Shown: one piece after another, positions 1 to 11,012 of the stretch | Layout: each line of letters starts with the position of its first letter | Position numbering within the stretch: position 1 is the stretch's first letter | Assembly (NCBI GenBank): GCA_037903355.1 | Contig: JBAJFE010000014.1 | Coordinates: 7,688,001 to 7,752,000 of the forward strand | Origin: Trichuris trichiura | Lineage: Eukaryota; Nematoda; Enoplea; Trichinellida; Trichuridae | Reading direction: 5' to 3' | DNA length: 64,000 bases | Position numbers and translations under genes: made by a program | The notes under the pieces: generated by a model | Seen by the model: the letters and a program-made list of their open reading frames with translations, nothing else | Database searches by the model: none | What the model was told of the DNA's origin: nothing

Positions 1-528
1 TAGGGCAAGAGATGGTAATCGTTGACAAAATTGTAAAGCAGAGTCATTGCTACCAAGCTACGCCAACAGGCGCTAATCGGTAGTTGAATCGTAAAGCGGG
101 TGCAAATATGTCGCAAAAACTATGGCGCATTCTTATAACGCTGGCAGCTATTCTCTGGTATGAATGATGTGCTTTGCGTTCAATGCTTCACAGCAGAAAG
201 CTTTTCTTACTCAACCCTAAGTCGGGAAGGTCACGGTGTCAAACCTGCGATCGCTTCTCCCGTGTGTTCTGAATGATCATTTTCACGAGCGGTGATTGGA
301 TCATGTGGTGGATTGTGGGGTAGCCAGCATCATGCGTAGCATGCAACTTCATCTTAACCAGTACGCCCAATACCTGACCGTCGGACCTCACCTTCCGATG
401 CACCTCAACACGACGGCCTCGGTGGGGCATGTGCCCCACATAGCTCAAATGGACCCCCAACGGACCCCCTTCCTGGATTTCAAAATGCCCCTCCGGTGGG
501 GGCAAGTGCACCACCGTGAGAAACACTG
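1..528. mobile_element. hAT-like transposon relic, right-hand part
   Basis: The stretch ends in TGAGAAACACTG, which is the hAT terminal inverted repeat seen repeatedly in this window (52127-53303, 63124-63584, 3720-4176). Its first ~180 bp match 52809-53000 in the same orientation, so it is a second copy of the same element. The left end lies outside the window. I see no intact transposase reading frame. Confidence 0.6.
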
Positions 529-1389
529 CTTTATCGTAATGCCTTCGGAGAAACAGCCCCGCGGACTAATTTTTGACTACGTCTTTTGCCTTTGTTTCAT
601 TTCAGCATTTAGCCAACCGAAGCTGGTTGCTCATTGTAGGCACCTTAGGCGATAGCAATTCCTTGCATAACAAAAAAAATGAGCCGCTAAATAATTTTTT
701 TGGGGATTTTTACGTCGAATTTCAGTTCTTGCTTGGACGTTCATTAAAACTAGAGCTGAAACTTCGCAAGAGAAGTACCAAAACGACAGCAAGCAAAGCA
801 AAAAAAACAGTCTGTGGTTTACTAAAGCCTTACCGTGCGTGCATACAACCATAAAAACGTGGTTATTCAAATGTTTTGGACTAGTAGTGCTGGACTCTAC
901 ATTGACGTCCTAATTTGCATTCCTCAACATGGTGCCCCCGAGCGTATGATACTTTCGATGGTCTCGATCGTCCTACTTGTTGCACAGAGAAAGGGATTGT
1001 GATAAGGACAAGGTCAATGTGACTGACAGGAAGAAATGTTATGCTTTTAGACGAAGCGGTAAAATAGATGCGCTTGCCTTCCTGTAATCTTTACATACAG
1101 GAAGCGGAATAATGGGTGCGAAGGAGAAATTACTCTCTTTGCTGGTTCTCAGCGCACGACCGAGGCGAGAATACTACTTTGTCTTTCTCTGCTTTCTTCT
1201 TGACCGAACATTCAGACGTCAATCACCTTACCCGACAGAAGGCGAAGAAATGTACTTTTCTGCCATCCTTAATCCTTAGTGCCTCCTGCTCATGGCTTTC
1301 ATGAGAGTTACTGATCTAATCAAAAATAAATAATGTTGGCGTTCGAATGTCACATTCGGATGCAGTAAAGTCTGTATGACGGTCTCGAA
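529..1389. other. no recognisable feature
   Basis: Only short chance reading frames are present. No splice-consistent coding segment, RNA gene or transposon end was recognised here. Confidence 0.4.
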
Positions 1390-1397
1390 GGTCAACT

Positions 1398-2637
1398 GGA
1401 TCTCATCCGAAATCAGCCCGCCATCGGCAGAAGCGGCAACTTCACACGGTAATGCGCTGCGATAATGCGGGTAAGTCGCACAACGGGTGTGACGGTATAC
1501 TGTGGGTTGAAGAACACGTGCCGCGCTAGTTGAACGCAGAGACAAAGGACGGTTAGTGCCACCTGCAGTTTGACCAGTCACTGGCCTTGCGGATTGCGTA
1601 TCCATGTCACTTATGCAGCTGCTTACCCTTGCGAAATAGTGAGGGTGAGGGATGAAACAGCTGCGCGCGCATTCCTAGGTTGGGTAACACAATGGAGCGG
1701 CAGCGGCACACGCAGAGAGGATGTTATTGACCCGCGAATTACCTGTGCCCGAACTGTGCAGTTGGGCAATTGAGTAATGGTTGCAAGTGTCACCGATTCG
1801 GTTACTGACCCTTGCGAAACAGTGAAGGTGAGGGATTAAACCGGTGCACGTGCATTGCTGGCACAGGGAGTACAATGGGTCTGCAGTGATGTATCCCAGG
1901 GTTCCGTTAGTTATTCGTCGAAAACATTGAAGGTCAACGCTCCGGTTGGCACTGCGCCGTGGCAAAATGTGCGAATCTCATTGTAAAGTATGAACACACC
2001 TTGCGCAAGTCGAAGCGAACCTGCCCGGAAAAGCAACCGAATAAACACCGCCTGGCTGCACTAAACGGTGCGGGATGAAGAAACAGCGGCTAATTTCCTT
2101 CGCGAAAAAGGGACCCTCCGACGCTTTCGAGGCTATCCTCGCCGACATCCGCATGTTGCACCCGCCCCGAGCAGACGCGACGCCAGCGCAAGCGGCCTTG
2201 CCAAAGCGGATGGTACATTGCTTCTTTAACGTTTCTGTTCTCTATGCGCGTCTGTATGCACAGGTCGAACAAGAGCCGCCGGTGAACGCACCGCCCGTGC
2301 CAGCGCACACGCCCGACTGAAGTGTACCCAGCTTCTTCAGCGTTTTCCTCGGTGAAGGCGCACCACTGGACGGTATGTACCCTTGCTGTTTGCATGTACT
2401 GCGCGCTTTACTGAGACAGTTTTCACCCACCCGTATGGTAAAGTTGTCATACTTTTCTTCGGAAACGTTACTGCAATCATGCGTACACTGCATAAATTCA
2501 TCAGCGTTAGTGTGCCAGACCAATTGCGCGTGCTAAGCCGCTGGGTGAGCTAAGCCGATTAAGTCCCACTAATCCCCACTTGACCTCCTTTGATGTTGCC
2601 GCCACGGCCGACGGAGGGCTGATTTCGGACGAGACCC
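1398..2637. mobile_element. 1.24 kb TIR DNA transposon, copy 1, with 8-bp target duplication
   Basis: The element begins GGATCTCATCCGAAATCAGC and ends with the inverted version (GCTGATTTCGGACGAGACCC), so it has terminal inverted repeats of about 20 bp. It is flanked by the identical 8-mer GGTCAACT at 1390-1397 and 2638-2645. A related copy lies in opposite orientation at 23067-24357. There is no long open frame, so it is non-autonomous. An 8-bp duplication and a GG-starting TIR would fit the Merlin superfamily, but without a transposase the family is a guess. Confidence 0.75.
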
Positions 2638-2645
2638 GGTCAACT

Positions 2646-3719
2646 CTTACTACCATTATTAATACCTTTGTAAGAGGTAGACATCGGGATTATCCCTTAA
2701 TTCTTCTGAGTTTGCGAACTGTCGTTCAGCAGGAATTTCGTCATTTTTTTGAATTGAAAACAAATTGAATTCCAAGTTATTCTGCATCGCGGCATTCAGT
2801 TTTCCGAAACGCCTTGCTTTGTTCAACTGTTTTGGAAGTTAACTGCTCGAAAGGAACCGGCTTGAGTAGTCAACTGACTGCTTATGTCTGCTGACCGCTT
2901 TCCACAGCATATGCAAGGAAATTTTCTGGTTGGCCTTGGAGGAGAGATGTCTTTTGACTTTTACGTGTGTTAATATGTTATTCCAATTGAAATATTGAAA
3001 CATGATATCAAGGTGTCACGTTCGTCGTTGCACTGTGCTCAGTACGTAAATTGACAACGCGGGTCTGTAGAACCTGCGTACGCGACGTTTTGCAGGCGAC
3101 GTTTCGTCGGCAGTTTTGCGGGATGCGTGCCAGTGGAACTATGCTCGTGCAGCCAACCATTTCCAGGCTAACAATTCACACAATCCGAGAGGTTCAACGC
3201 TGTTGTCTTATTGCTATTGGTTTAACAGTGTCATTTTGCCAGCCAGGGGTGCATCACCATCATTGATAAATATGTCTCTCCGGCGGGGGATCACGACTCG
3301 GGCTTATTTTTGGGGTAGGATTACATTAATGAGCATCCTAAAGAAATCATGCTAGAGCTTATTTTTTGGGGACGGCCTTATTATTAAGAGAAACACGTCA
3401 GTAAACAAAATGAGATGAACCGGCCGCTTTAAGCGAACGCAACAAGCCAACGGCAGCGGACTAGAGGGAATGAACCAACAGCATCGAACCTTATCCACGG
3501 AGTGACCTCTGACTGTGGAAACAGTTGCTTGCAAGAATAGCATTATACCACTGGCGCGCAGCCGAAGAAACGTCGCCGACAAAACGTCGCTGGCAGAGCA
3601 GTGTGCAGGCAGCTAGAAACCTGCGTCAGTAACAGTATATCACACAGGAACTGTCGCTATTGCACAGCGGCTGTAGCATTTTTCATCAGGGAAGCAAACT
3701 CTGAAAAGTTACTTTATAC
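2646..3719. repeat. foldback-like inverted repeats in otherwise featureless DNA
   Basis: The segment about 3087-3225 (starting near GCAGGCGACGTTTCGTCGGC) reappears diverged and reverse-complemented at about 3445-3595. The spacer is a few hundred bp. No coding frame is associated. The remaining sequence to 3719 shows nothing recognisable. Confidence 0.35.
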
Positions 3720-4176
3720 CAGTGTTTCTTAAGGCCAGGGTTGCCAGGACCCATCTGTGAACATTTTGGGGCGCTTGGGCCCCCCCAATTCTGATTAATC
3801 AATTTCAAGCGCGCTGATTGGCTGGATGCGAGGACGGAGGGTAGCCCGAACGTCATCACGTTGCACAAAGTTTTGTGGTGAAAGCGTTTCCCAGATAGTG
3901 TGTCGCACACTTACTTTCTCACCTCCTTGCCGGCTATCCTTTCCCCCCGGTTCTCCGATCCAGCCAATCAGAATTGCGGGGGGCGCGACACCATGCAGCT
4001 TTCTCTTAGGCAGAGAGGCACAATATCTGACCCGCAGGCCAACCCTTCCTATGCACTTTAACAAGATTGCTCCCCACAGATCAAAAGGGCCTCCCAAAGC
4101 CCCCCTTGGCGATTTCGGCTCCACTGGACCTTAAAAAAACTCCGGTAGGGCAGATACCCCACCATGAGAATCACTG
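3720..4176. mobile_element. hAT MITE (457 bp) with near-perfect 8-bp target duplication
   Basis: The element starts CAGTGTTTCTTAAGG and ends CATGAGAATCACTG, imperfect inverted repeats of the hAT type. Flanks are CTTTATAC (3712-3719) and CTTTGTAC (4177-4184), an 8-bp duplication with one difference. It has no transposase. Similar MITEs sit at 46833-47320 and 63124-63584. Confidence 0.7.
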
Positions 4177-5303
4177 CTTTGTACTGATCAAGGTTCAGGC
4201 GATGCCAAAGTCACGTTTTGTTCGCTCCAGCCGGTTGCCGATGAACGGTCGTAAAGTTTTACTGTCGATGAGAACAACAGTACAGAAACGTACGTAGAAT
4301 AGTTCGAGAAAGCCAGGATCCCTCGTGCTCTGGGCGGCACGCTTATATACCCTTCTCTGACCTGCGCGTTGGCCACATGTCGGGCACAGGTCAGGGATCA
4401 GCGGCCGTCAGGAGATTAGGCCCGCGGCCGGAGAGGGTGTCCGGCGACGTCACAAATGTTGTTTACGTTTTCGCCTGGGAGAAACGCCCTTCGCAAAACA
4501 GGTGACGCCTGCTTTGGGGTCGTGGATCTGCGCAGCCACCGGTACACGGTTGTTAAAAATGGACGAAGGTATGGTGAAGAAAAAAGCAGCGTCGTTCAGA
4601 TCGACTTCTAGTAATCCCAATCACTGCGGCTTATGTTTTCCGCGCTGAATGTCAACAGTCCTTTGCTGAGAAACAGCTGGCTGAAAGCTTCGATTGACAG
4701 AGATCTACTGAGAGCACGTATTGTCTTCATTAACGTAATAGATAACGTTAAAAACCTAATTATTGTATTTTTTCACTCCGTGCTACAGGTGGACTTCGTT
4801 AGACAGTGAATACAGTCGGTAGGTGAACTGCACACAGGCTCTATTAATAAGTGATGGAATCATCTTTGAATAGGAACCAGCGAATTAGTCTCTCAGCAGA
4901 CACTTAGACATGGACGTCTTGTTTGAGACTAGTAGTATTGTTGCTGTGCACTAATATCAGTGATCTTTGTCTCTGACCTTGACTGTTGGTTGAGAATGCT
5001 GAGTAGAAAGCTCCTGAAATAAAGAAGCCATGCAATTTAAATTTTATTGACTCAATCCATTCATGAGAGGACCAACCAATTTGTTGAGGATATTGTTCGA
5101 CTGCATTCGAGTAGGGGTTGATGCTGAGCCAGTGTATACACTACGCATTGCTGAAAATTACACACCATTGTTCATGCACTTGCGTTCGTCGAAGCAGCAA
5201 CTGCTTAACGAAAGAAACCGGATGATGTAAACGCTTGCTGGAAGAATGTAAAAGTTTAGTGCTGCTTTTAAAGTTTCTCAGGAAACTTCAGAAATTCGTT
5301 TAA

Positions 5304-5525
5304 GCAGCAACATCGGTTAGCGACGAAGGACCTGAAGATGTGCTTGCCGGAGAGTTGAAAAAAGAAGATTATGAAGATTGTCAGACTGACTGCCGTACCA
5401 GAGGGCAAAATGTAAAATGTTCATGCAAGACCGTCAAATTTCATGTTGCAGTTTTAGAGAGCATGCTGTCAAGGATTAGTGAAATTTGTGTGCCTCAAAT
5501 AGCTACGAACTTTATTTGCTTTTAA
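5304..5525 (+). other. unrecognised small acidic/Cys-containing open frame
   Basis: The frame follows an in-frame stop at 5301-5303 and runs 73 codons. It has an acidic segment (DEGPEDVLAGELKKEDYEDC) followed by several cysteines, then ends at TAA. A TTTAAG just upstream could be a splice acceptor, which would make it a terminal exon. No homology is recognised and there is no supporting exon upstream, so it may be chance. Confidence 0.2.
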
Positions 5526-6214
5526 ACTATGACATGCTCATAAGCTATGAAGCAGTATTTGACGAAGATCTGATTGTTTGGTTAATCATAACGGTGCATC
5601 ATTAGCAAAGTCTGCGATCAGTCTCACAGAAACAAGTGATAAAACCTATTAAATGAACTGCGGTTTAGCCATCCTTTTGTTTCATAAGCATAACAGGATT
5701 AACGGACAGTTTCTGCGAAAGAAGCCGTTCCAATTGAACTACTACAAAATAGCATTAGCTGGCATACTGTGGTTTCAAGACGGAATCATGAAGACCATAG
5801 TTTTTGCAAAAGCCAGAAGAGGAAATGTACTGATACTAACGCCCTTCCTTAAATGCAAATTTCATGGAACGGAACTAAATATTCAATAAACTGAAACTTT
5901 GTCCTAAGTGTATCAGTTAGCCTACCTTCAAACTTTTTTCACATAACGGAAAAATAAATAGAAAACCTTTTTTAATACTTTTTTGCATCATCTGTCATTA
6001 CTGTCTTCATCGGCGCCTACGAACTTGTGATCACGAAGAGGATATGTGGGGAAATGGGTGCGTCCATGGATTGATTAAAGTGCAAAATTTTCTATCTGAT
6101 GTCTACTGAAGAGGTTAAACGAATTAAAATGTCGCTAATATTCCCAGCATGTAGAGTAAAATATTTGTTACGGAATAGTCCTGTGGTAAAAAACATTAAA
6201 GCTATGTAACTGGA

Positions 6215-6247
6215 GCTTTCGGGTTGACCCTGCAACCGTCTTCAGCG
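6215..6247 (-). ncRNA. PLE-type minimal hammerhead ribozyme motif
   Basis: Read on the minus strand, the CUGAAGA box is followed by a C, a perfect stem GGTTG/CAACC around a 6-nt loop, then an extra C and GAAAGC. This is the same layout as the motifs next to the Penelope-like elements in this window. No PLE coding sequence is attached, so it is a solitary remnant. Confidence 0.5.
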
Positions 6248-7153
6248 GATGATGAAGGGTAGCCTGAAAGCATCGGGTACATAAGTTTTGTAGTTTTTAT
6301 TACGGGACTTTCCGTAATAAAATATTTTTTCTTCATGAAATCGCTTCGTCGCTGACGAAAAAGCGATGTTTTCAAAAATATTCCTAGCAAGAGAATTACG
6401 AAACACTTCTAACCCTGAACGAACTCACTGAATTACTTTTACCTTTTCGGTTACCATTTTATGAAAGACGTTCGAAAGCTAACTGAGGTCCCACCGTCCG
6501 TGCCAATGATGATACTTGGGCTGAGAATGACGCAGGGGCGGTTTGCAGCTTAGAAAATCAAAGAAGGAATTAATTGCTGAAAGGTACAGGCGTACATTAA
6601 CAGCTGATGCAAAGAGAAGGGGAAAATAAAATGAAACTGAGAGGATTCAGAAGAAAAGAGTAATGAACGATTAGCGTTCTAACGTTCCTCAAGGACGCTA
6701 ACTGGAATGATTAAAAGTGATACAGTTGTTCAAAAAACGTGTGCATACCTTTATGAAATCCCTGGCTTATGTACCACTTGTCCTTCTCTTATTTTTGGTA
6801 TGTTCATGGTATTGTGCTTGCAGCATTGACGATATCAACTGCATAAAAAACAATCTCAGAAACTCTCCACTGTTGTGAACTGTAACGTCAACAGTGCATT
6901 CCAGTTCTTTCGTTAAGCTACCAAGCAATAAAAGCCATCATTTTTACGCAGCTGAGAAAAGCTACGTGGCTAAGCAGCAGCGCCGAATGATACCAAAAAA
7001 GGTGTAAGTAAAACTACCGTCTTTTAGTTCCTTAGCCCTTATACGCGCAGTCATGTTAGTAACTGAACTCTTGATCTTTTGCTCAGCGCTGCCAATTAGC
7101 AAGTCTATATTTCATCATCGCCCTTATCAGCTGTACACCTGGTCGCTGTTCAG

Positions 7154-7826
7154 CAGGGGTGGGGAACGTCCGGCCCGCGAGACCATTTTCCGCCCACGCG
7201 CTGGGGCAACCGCACATGGACGCGAGATTCAGTGAAATGTGATTGTGGGAGGTTATTTTTCATAAAGCGATAAACGTATTTTATGTGAATCCTAGTAAGA
7301 ACATAAATCTTGTGTAACAAGCAGGGAGTGTCAGGATGGCTCGGAAGACTGCGTTGCTGACAGCTCTCTGTCGATAAACCGACATTGTTAGTCCTCGCTG
7401 ACAAGCAGTAGGCGCCACGATAGTGTGTGTGCGCGCGTCAGTAGCGTAGACCATTGCTTTGTTAGAGATAACGACTGTCCAGCATGCTAGAGCACTTCTG
7501 CTTTTTTTGCTCTCAGTAGTCATTGGCATCGTTCTCGCCTTCTCCCGCTATCGTTCTCGTCGGTTTGCTCCGGCCGCCTGTCCTTTACGTCTTCGAAGTA
7601 CAAAAAGGTTATTTCGTTCTCTGTAGTTGCGATTGTGTTCTTTACAACTGGGCTGCAGAATCGTCTCAAAATTCTGCCTTTTATCTCGGAGTTTCCTCGC
7701 CAGGGAAAAGCTGTTCCAGGCATCCCATTGCGGGTGACTTAATAAACATACGTACAAATAAAGCAGGCTGTTTTTTGTTTAAGTATGCTATACGGCCCGC
7801 GGCAACATAAAGGTTCCCCACCCCTG
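7154..7826. mobile_element. non-autonomous hAT element (673 bp) with perfect target duplication
   Basis: Both ends carry the 14-bp terminal inverted repeat CAGGGGTGGGGAAC. The element is flanked by identical 8-mers CTGTTCAG at 7146-7153 and 7827-7834, the hAT hallmark. There is no long transposase frame. Partial copies of the same family occur at 12250-12362, 30935-31288 and 48493-48594. The perfect duplication suggests a fairly recent insertion, about 300 bp upstream of the candidate gene at 8112. Confidence 0.85.
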
Positions 7827-8111
7827 CTGTTCAGTGAGACAATGATAGTAGTAAAATTCTGAACATTTAATTATCCCAAATTCGTGTCAAAAAGAGAAAA
7901 TAATGAGCAGCCAATCGTTGTATCATCTGTTTCTAGCGAAAGTAAAGAAACTGAAGCCACAGTAGTCTTTCCAGCTGTCCCTCCCACTCCGCTTCCTGGG
8001 GATGCGGCAGTTTTCCCAGTAACTTCCACACTAGCTCCTGTGAAACTTGAAAGTGTCTCCAGATCGTCATAACGTTCCAGGTCTTCTTTATTTTCGTCTT
8101 CGAGGTCTTCG

Positions 8112-8756
8112 ATGTCTGATGAAATAATAAAACTAGCTGAATCAGATAAAACTATTGTACTAAATTCTCCCACGAGAGGCCACACCTGTAAACTGGGCAT
8201 TAATGATGTAAATGGTGCGCTTATTTGTCCTGGAATGTTCGTTAACGGCAATGTTATTGCGCATGCTGTCCCACTGTCAAGTCCTGTACCACTTGCTGAA
8301 TATCCCAGCTCATCACGGGAATTTACTGAACGTAGAATTTATCCATATATACCAGAGTACGATATGACAGATCAAACCATTGGGGTAAGATTTTCATCTT
8401 CTGCTACACATCTACTTTTTTTATATTTAAAAACTTACAGGTCCATGAACACATTTTAGTAAGTGATACCACTGTTGATGAAAGCGCAGTAGCAGGCGCA
8501 ACTTCCACCCTTTGTACAAGTAACGATGAAAGCTATTCGTCAAGCCGACCATCCGCTATCTCTGAAGGTATAAGAAGTGAAAGCCATATTTATGGTTCCA
8601 CTGCCATAAACGCTGTTGTAAGCAACTCAGACAGCGGTTTCCACGGATCGACTGGTGCGTCACTACGCGGTGCTTGCACGTCGACAGGCGCTTTTTATGG
8701 ATCAATAAGTACATCTTCCGGAGTGGACTTCTCTGTCGGTGTCCATGGTTCAGCTG
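8112..8756 (+). CDS. two-exon Ser/Gly-rich candidate gene, unrecognised
   Basis: Exon 1 runs from the ATG at 8112 to 8384 (91 codons). A 56-nt intron (8385-8440) has a GTAAGA donor and TTACAG acceptor, the same size class as the short introns of the PHKA gene. Exon 2 (8441-8756, 105 codons plus one base) ends at a strong GTAAGT donor, so more exons are expected; if that donor is unused the frame stops at 8785. Exon 2 is rich in Ser, Gly and Thr and carries a loose 16-18 residue repeat centred on [IFV][YH]GS (IYGST, FHGST, FYGSI, VHGSA). Upstream, the same frame is open from 7863 but is broken by a TAA at 8070-8072, so the true start may lie further 5' (making this a pseudogene) or the ATG at 8112 may be genuine. 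No downstream exon was found before transposon DNA begins. I do not recognise the family. Confidence 0.45.
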
Positions 8757-8862
8757 GTAAGTCATTATCTGGTATATACATGTAGATAAGAACTACTTCT
8801 GGGTCAACAGACGCATTCATTGGAGTGGGCATACCTGATATTAGGGGTCTACTAAAACGTTG

Positions 8863-9440
8863 ACCCCCGGAAGTGACGGTGGCAGTATAAAAGCATAATC
8901 GCCGACTCTACTGCGCAATGAAGTGTGATTAGTTGCACAACGAGAGAGACGGTGTCGTCAGGCTTAGTGAACACGTGCAAAGTAGTTGGCGCGGCAGCAT
9001 AATAGAGCATCACCGGCACATGCAGTGACCCGTATGTCGGTCTAAGTCTAACGGATTAGCACCGAAGAATTCTGCTGCACCGCAGCTGAATAGCGTTTGC
9101 AGGTGTCACTGATGCAGTTAGTGACCCGTTCGAAAGAGCGAAGGCGAAGGAATTATTCAGCTGCGCATGAACTGAAGGTACGGGAAACACGAAGGGGACT
9201 GCAGCGGTTCACGTTAAGACCTCGTCTTAGCGATTCGTGAAAAACGTCGGAGGTCAATGGTCTGAGCCGCGACTTGCCTTGGTAAACTGCGTAAAGCTCA
9301 TTGTGCGTTATGTCTGTGCCGACGTCTAGTGATACTATCCTATCGGGTGAAGGGTATGTCGTGCGTTTGCGTTTATTTTTTCTGAGCGCGTTTCTCTGAT
9401 CAGGACGAAACATCCTCCAGCGGAACCACCGCCTTCCCCG
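8863..9440. mobile_element. MITE with GC-rich imperfect TIRs (family B)
   Basis: The left end reads CCCCCGGAAGTGACGGTGGC and the right end shows the inverted version (GGAACCACCGCCTTCCCCGG). Internal segments resemble 25425-26000 and 30043-30914. There is no coding frame. The boundaries are approximate because no clear target duplication is visible. Confidence 0.45.
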
Positions 9441-9593
9441 GACTCTTAGAATCACAGAACGGTATGTACGCTTGTTCACGTTATCTGTCTCTCGCGCTTA
9501 AAACTGACGCTTGTTTACGTTCAGTGTCTCTGCCCCTACGCAACTGTTTGTCGTCCGCGTCAACGCGGTACACTAATACTCCTAATCGTAACG

Positions 9594-9748
<155 letters not shown>

Positions 9749-9753
9749 GGAAC

Positions 9754-9793
9754 GACGACGACGGAACACGAGCAGTTCCGAAACGTACGGTAC
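9754..9793 (+). ncRNA. degenerate PLE 5' hammerhead ribozyme motif
   Basis: Stem GGAAC/GTTCC with a 7-nt loop is followed by GAAACGTA and CGG, as in the intact copy at 22911-22953. The first box reads ACGACGA instead of CUGACGA, and the upstream pairing arm is replaced by the microsatellite. It precedes the start of PLE copy 1. Confidence 0.5.
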
Positions 9794-9908
9794 ACAAATT
9801 GTCCTGTATTTTCTCTTACAATTTGCTCATCCATCCGTTGGTAGGGCACTTTGAAGTTTATTTACAGATATATCCAACAGGCCAAACCCGTGAATCTGAA
9901 GATCTACT

Positions 9909-10601
9909 ATGAAACCATTCAAGCCTGTTAAAAGACATCCTGTCTTTCGAAATAACACTGATAATACTAATACTATTGCGAATAATAACATTGACAACAC
10001 TGGAATCACGAATAGTCGCCCCATTTTGTTTATCCCCTATTACAACGGCATCGGGGAACGAATCCTACGATTAAGCCGTTCCCTAGATTTCAAGGTTCGA
10101 TTTACGATATCCAACAGTTTACGTTCAATGGTGAGGAGCGACAAGATCATAGTTCCCTTTGATAGGAGATCTGGCGTCGTCTATGAGATAAGATGCGGTT
10201 GCAACGCCTCCTACATGGGAGAAACGGACAACACTTTACTTCACAGGTTTGACCAACACGTGAACAACGTTGGTCGATACAAAGAGACGATGCGAAGACT
10301 GACCGAACCCGACGGAGCAAAGACAAATAATCCACGACGAGGCCGACCACAGAAGCTCAAACCGGAGAAGATTATACAAGAGGCAATCAAGGCGTCGGCG
10401 GTCGTCGAGCATTCCTCTCAATGCTTGCTCGACCTACAACCCCGGATTATTTGTCGCGAGAGCCACTTCCATCGCCGCCGGGTTAAGGAGGCTCTTTACA
10501 TCAGCCATAACCCTACGGTCAACCGTGACATAGGACTAGAGGTTAGCACGGCTTGGGAACCACTTATAAGTAAAACCAAGTGTTGCTCACTGCTGCGCTG
10601 A
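9909..10601 (+). CDS. Penelope-like element copy 1, internally deleted ORF with GIY-YIG endonuclease
   Basis: This 230-codon frame begins with the element's N-terminal start ([14 protein letters not shown], also seen at 18890 and 22790). It then jumps to the Asn-rich linker preceding the C-terminal GIY-YIG-type endonuclease domain (VVYEIRCGCNASYMGET and downstream Arg/His-rich part). The reverse transcriptase core expected between them is absent, so this copy is non-autonomous. Family knowledge: PLEs encode a telomerase-related RT fused to a GIY-YIG nuclease that nicks target DNA. A hammerhead motif lies 75 nt downstream (10676-10705). Confidence 0.8.
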   Translation: MKPFKPVKRHPVFRNNTDNTNTIANNNIDNTGITNSRPILFIPYYNGIGERILRLSRSLDFKVRFTISNSLRSMVRSDKIIVPFDRRSGVVYEIRCGCNASYMGETDNTLLHRFDQHVNNVGRYKETMRRLTEPDGAKTNNPRRGRPQKLKPEKIIQEAIKASAVVEHSSQCLLDLQPRIICRESHFHRRRVKEALYISHNPTVNRDIGLEVSTAWEPLISKTKCCSLLR

Positions 10602-10675
10602 CCTCGCCCCAATTCCTATTGTCACGTGTGCCTATATAATACCATTCGGAGAATAACAACTCTTCCACCACCTCA

Positions 10676-10705
10676 CTGACCACGGAACTAGAGCGTTCCG
10701 AAAGC
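10676..10705 (+). ncRNA. PLE 3' hammerhead motif with core substitution
   Basis: CUGACCA, C, perfect stem GGAAC/GTTCC around TAGAGC, then GAAAGC. Position 8 of the core (G in CUGANGA) is C here, which should abolish cleavage. It sits 75 nt past the stop of PLE copy 1. Confidence 0.6.
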
Positions 10706-10908
10706 TTTGAACATTAAAAAAGTTGTTGAAAACTGGATGTTTTGTAACGGGTTGAATTTTCATGGTTGTAAGGTCTTCTACGGCTTTTCGCGTTTTTCGT
10801 TGTGCTGTTATCTGTAATTAAACTAAACAACTGCTCTACCAACGAATGGATGAGCCGTTATTAAGAAAAGTACAGATATCAACGCACTCAACTTTTTTAT
10901 TGTTCAAA

Positions 10909-10938
10909 GCTTTCGGAACGCTCTAGTTCCGTTGTCAG
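10909..10938 (-). ncRNA. PLE 3' hammerhead motif of copy 2 with core substitution
   Basis: On the minus strand it reads CUGACAA, C, stem GGAAC/GTTCC, GAAAGC. The core G8 is A. It lies about 75 nt downstream of the copy 2 ORF end (11013). Between this motif and 10720 the minus strand continues through the pLTR into a truncated repeat of the ORF start, so copy 2 was the first unit of a tandem array. Confidence 0.6.
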
Positions 10939-11012
10939 TGAGGTGGTGGAGGAGGTGTTATTCTCCGAACGGTGTTATATAGGCTCATGTGACAATAGGA
11001 ATGGGGTCGAGG

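Larger units (their letters stand above)
4177..7145. other. largely featureless stretch
   Basis: A GC-rich block at about 4320-4530 contains a TATA-like TTATATAC, which may be an old LTR or promoter remnant; its ends cannot be defined. A small acidic open frame (5304-5525) and a hammerhead-like motif (6215-6247) are listed separately. Nothing else is recognisable. Confidence 0.35.

Noticed and set aside
4320..4530. GC-rich block with TATA-like sequence, considered as an LTR
   Set aside because: No TG...CA ends or target duplication could be identified.
7871..8251. 126-codon minus-strand frame overlapping the Ser/Gly-rich candidate gene
   Set aside because: The plus strand has a consensus 56-nt intron and continues in frame into a second exon; the minus frame has no such support.
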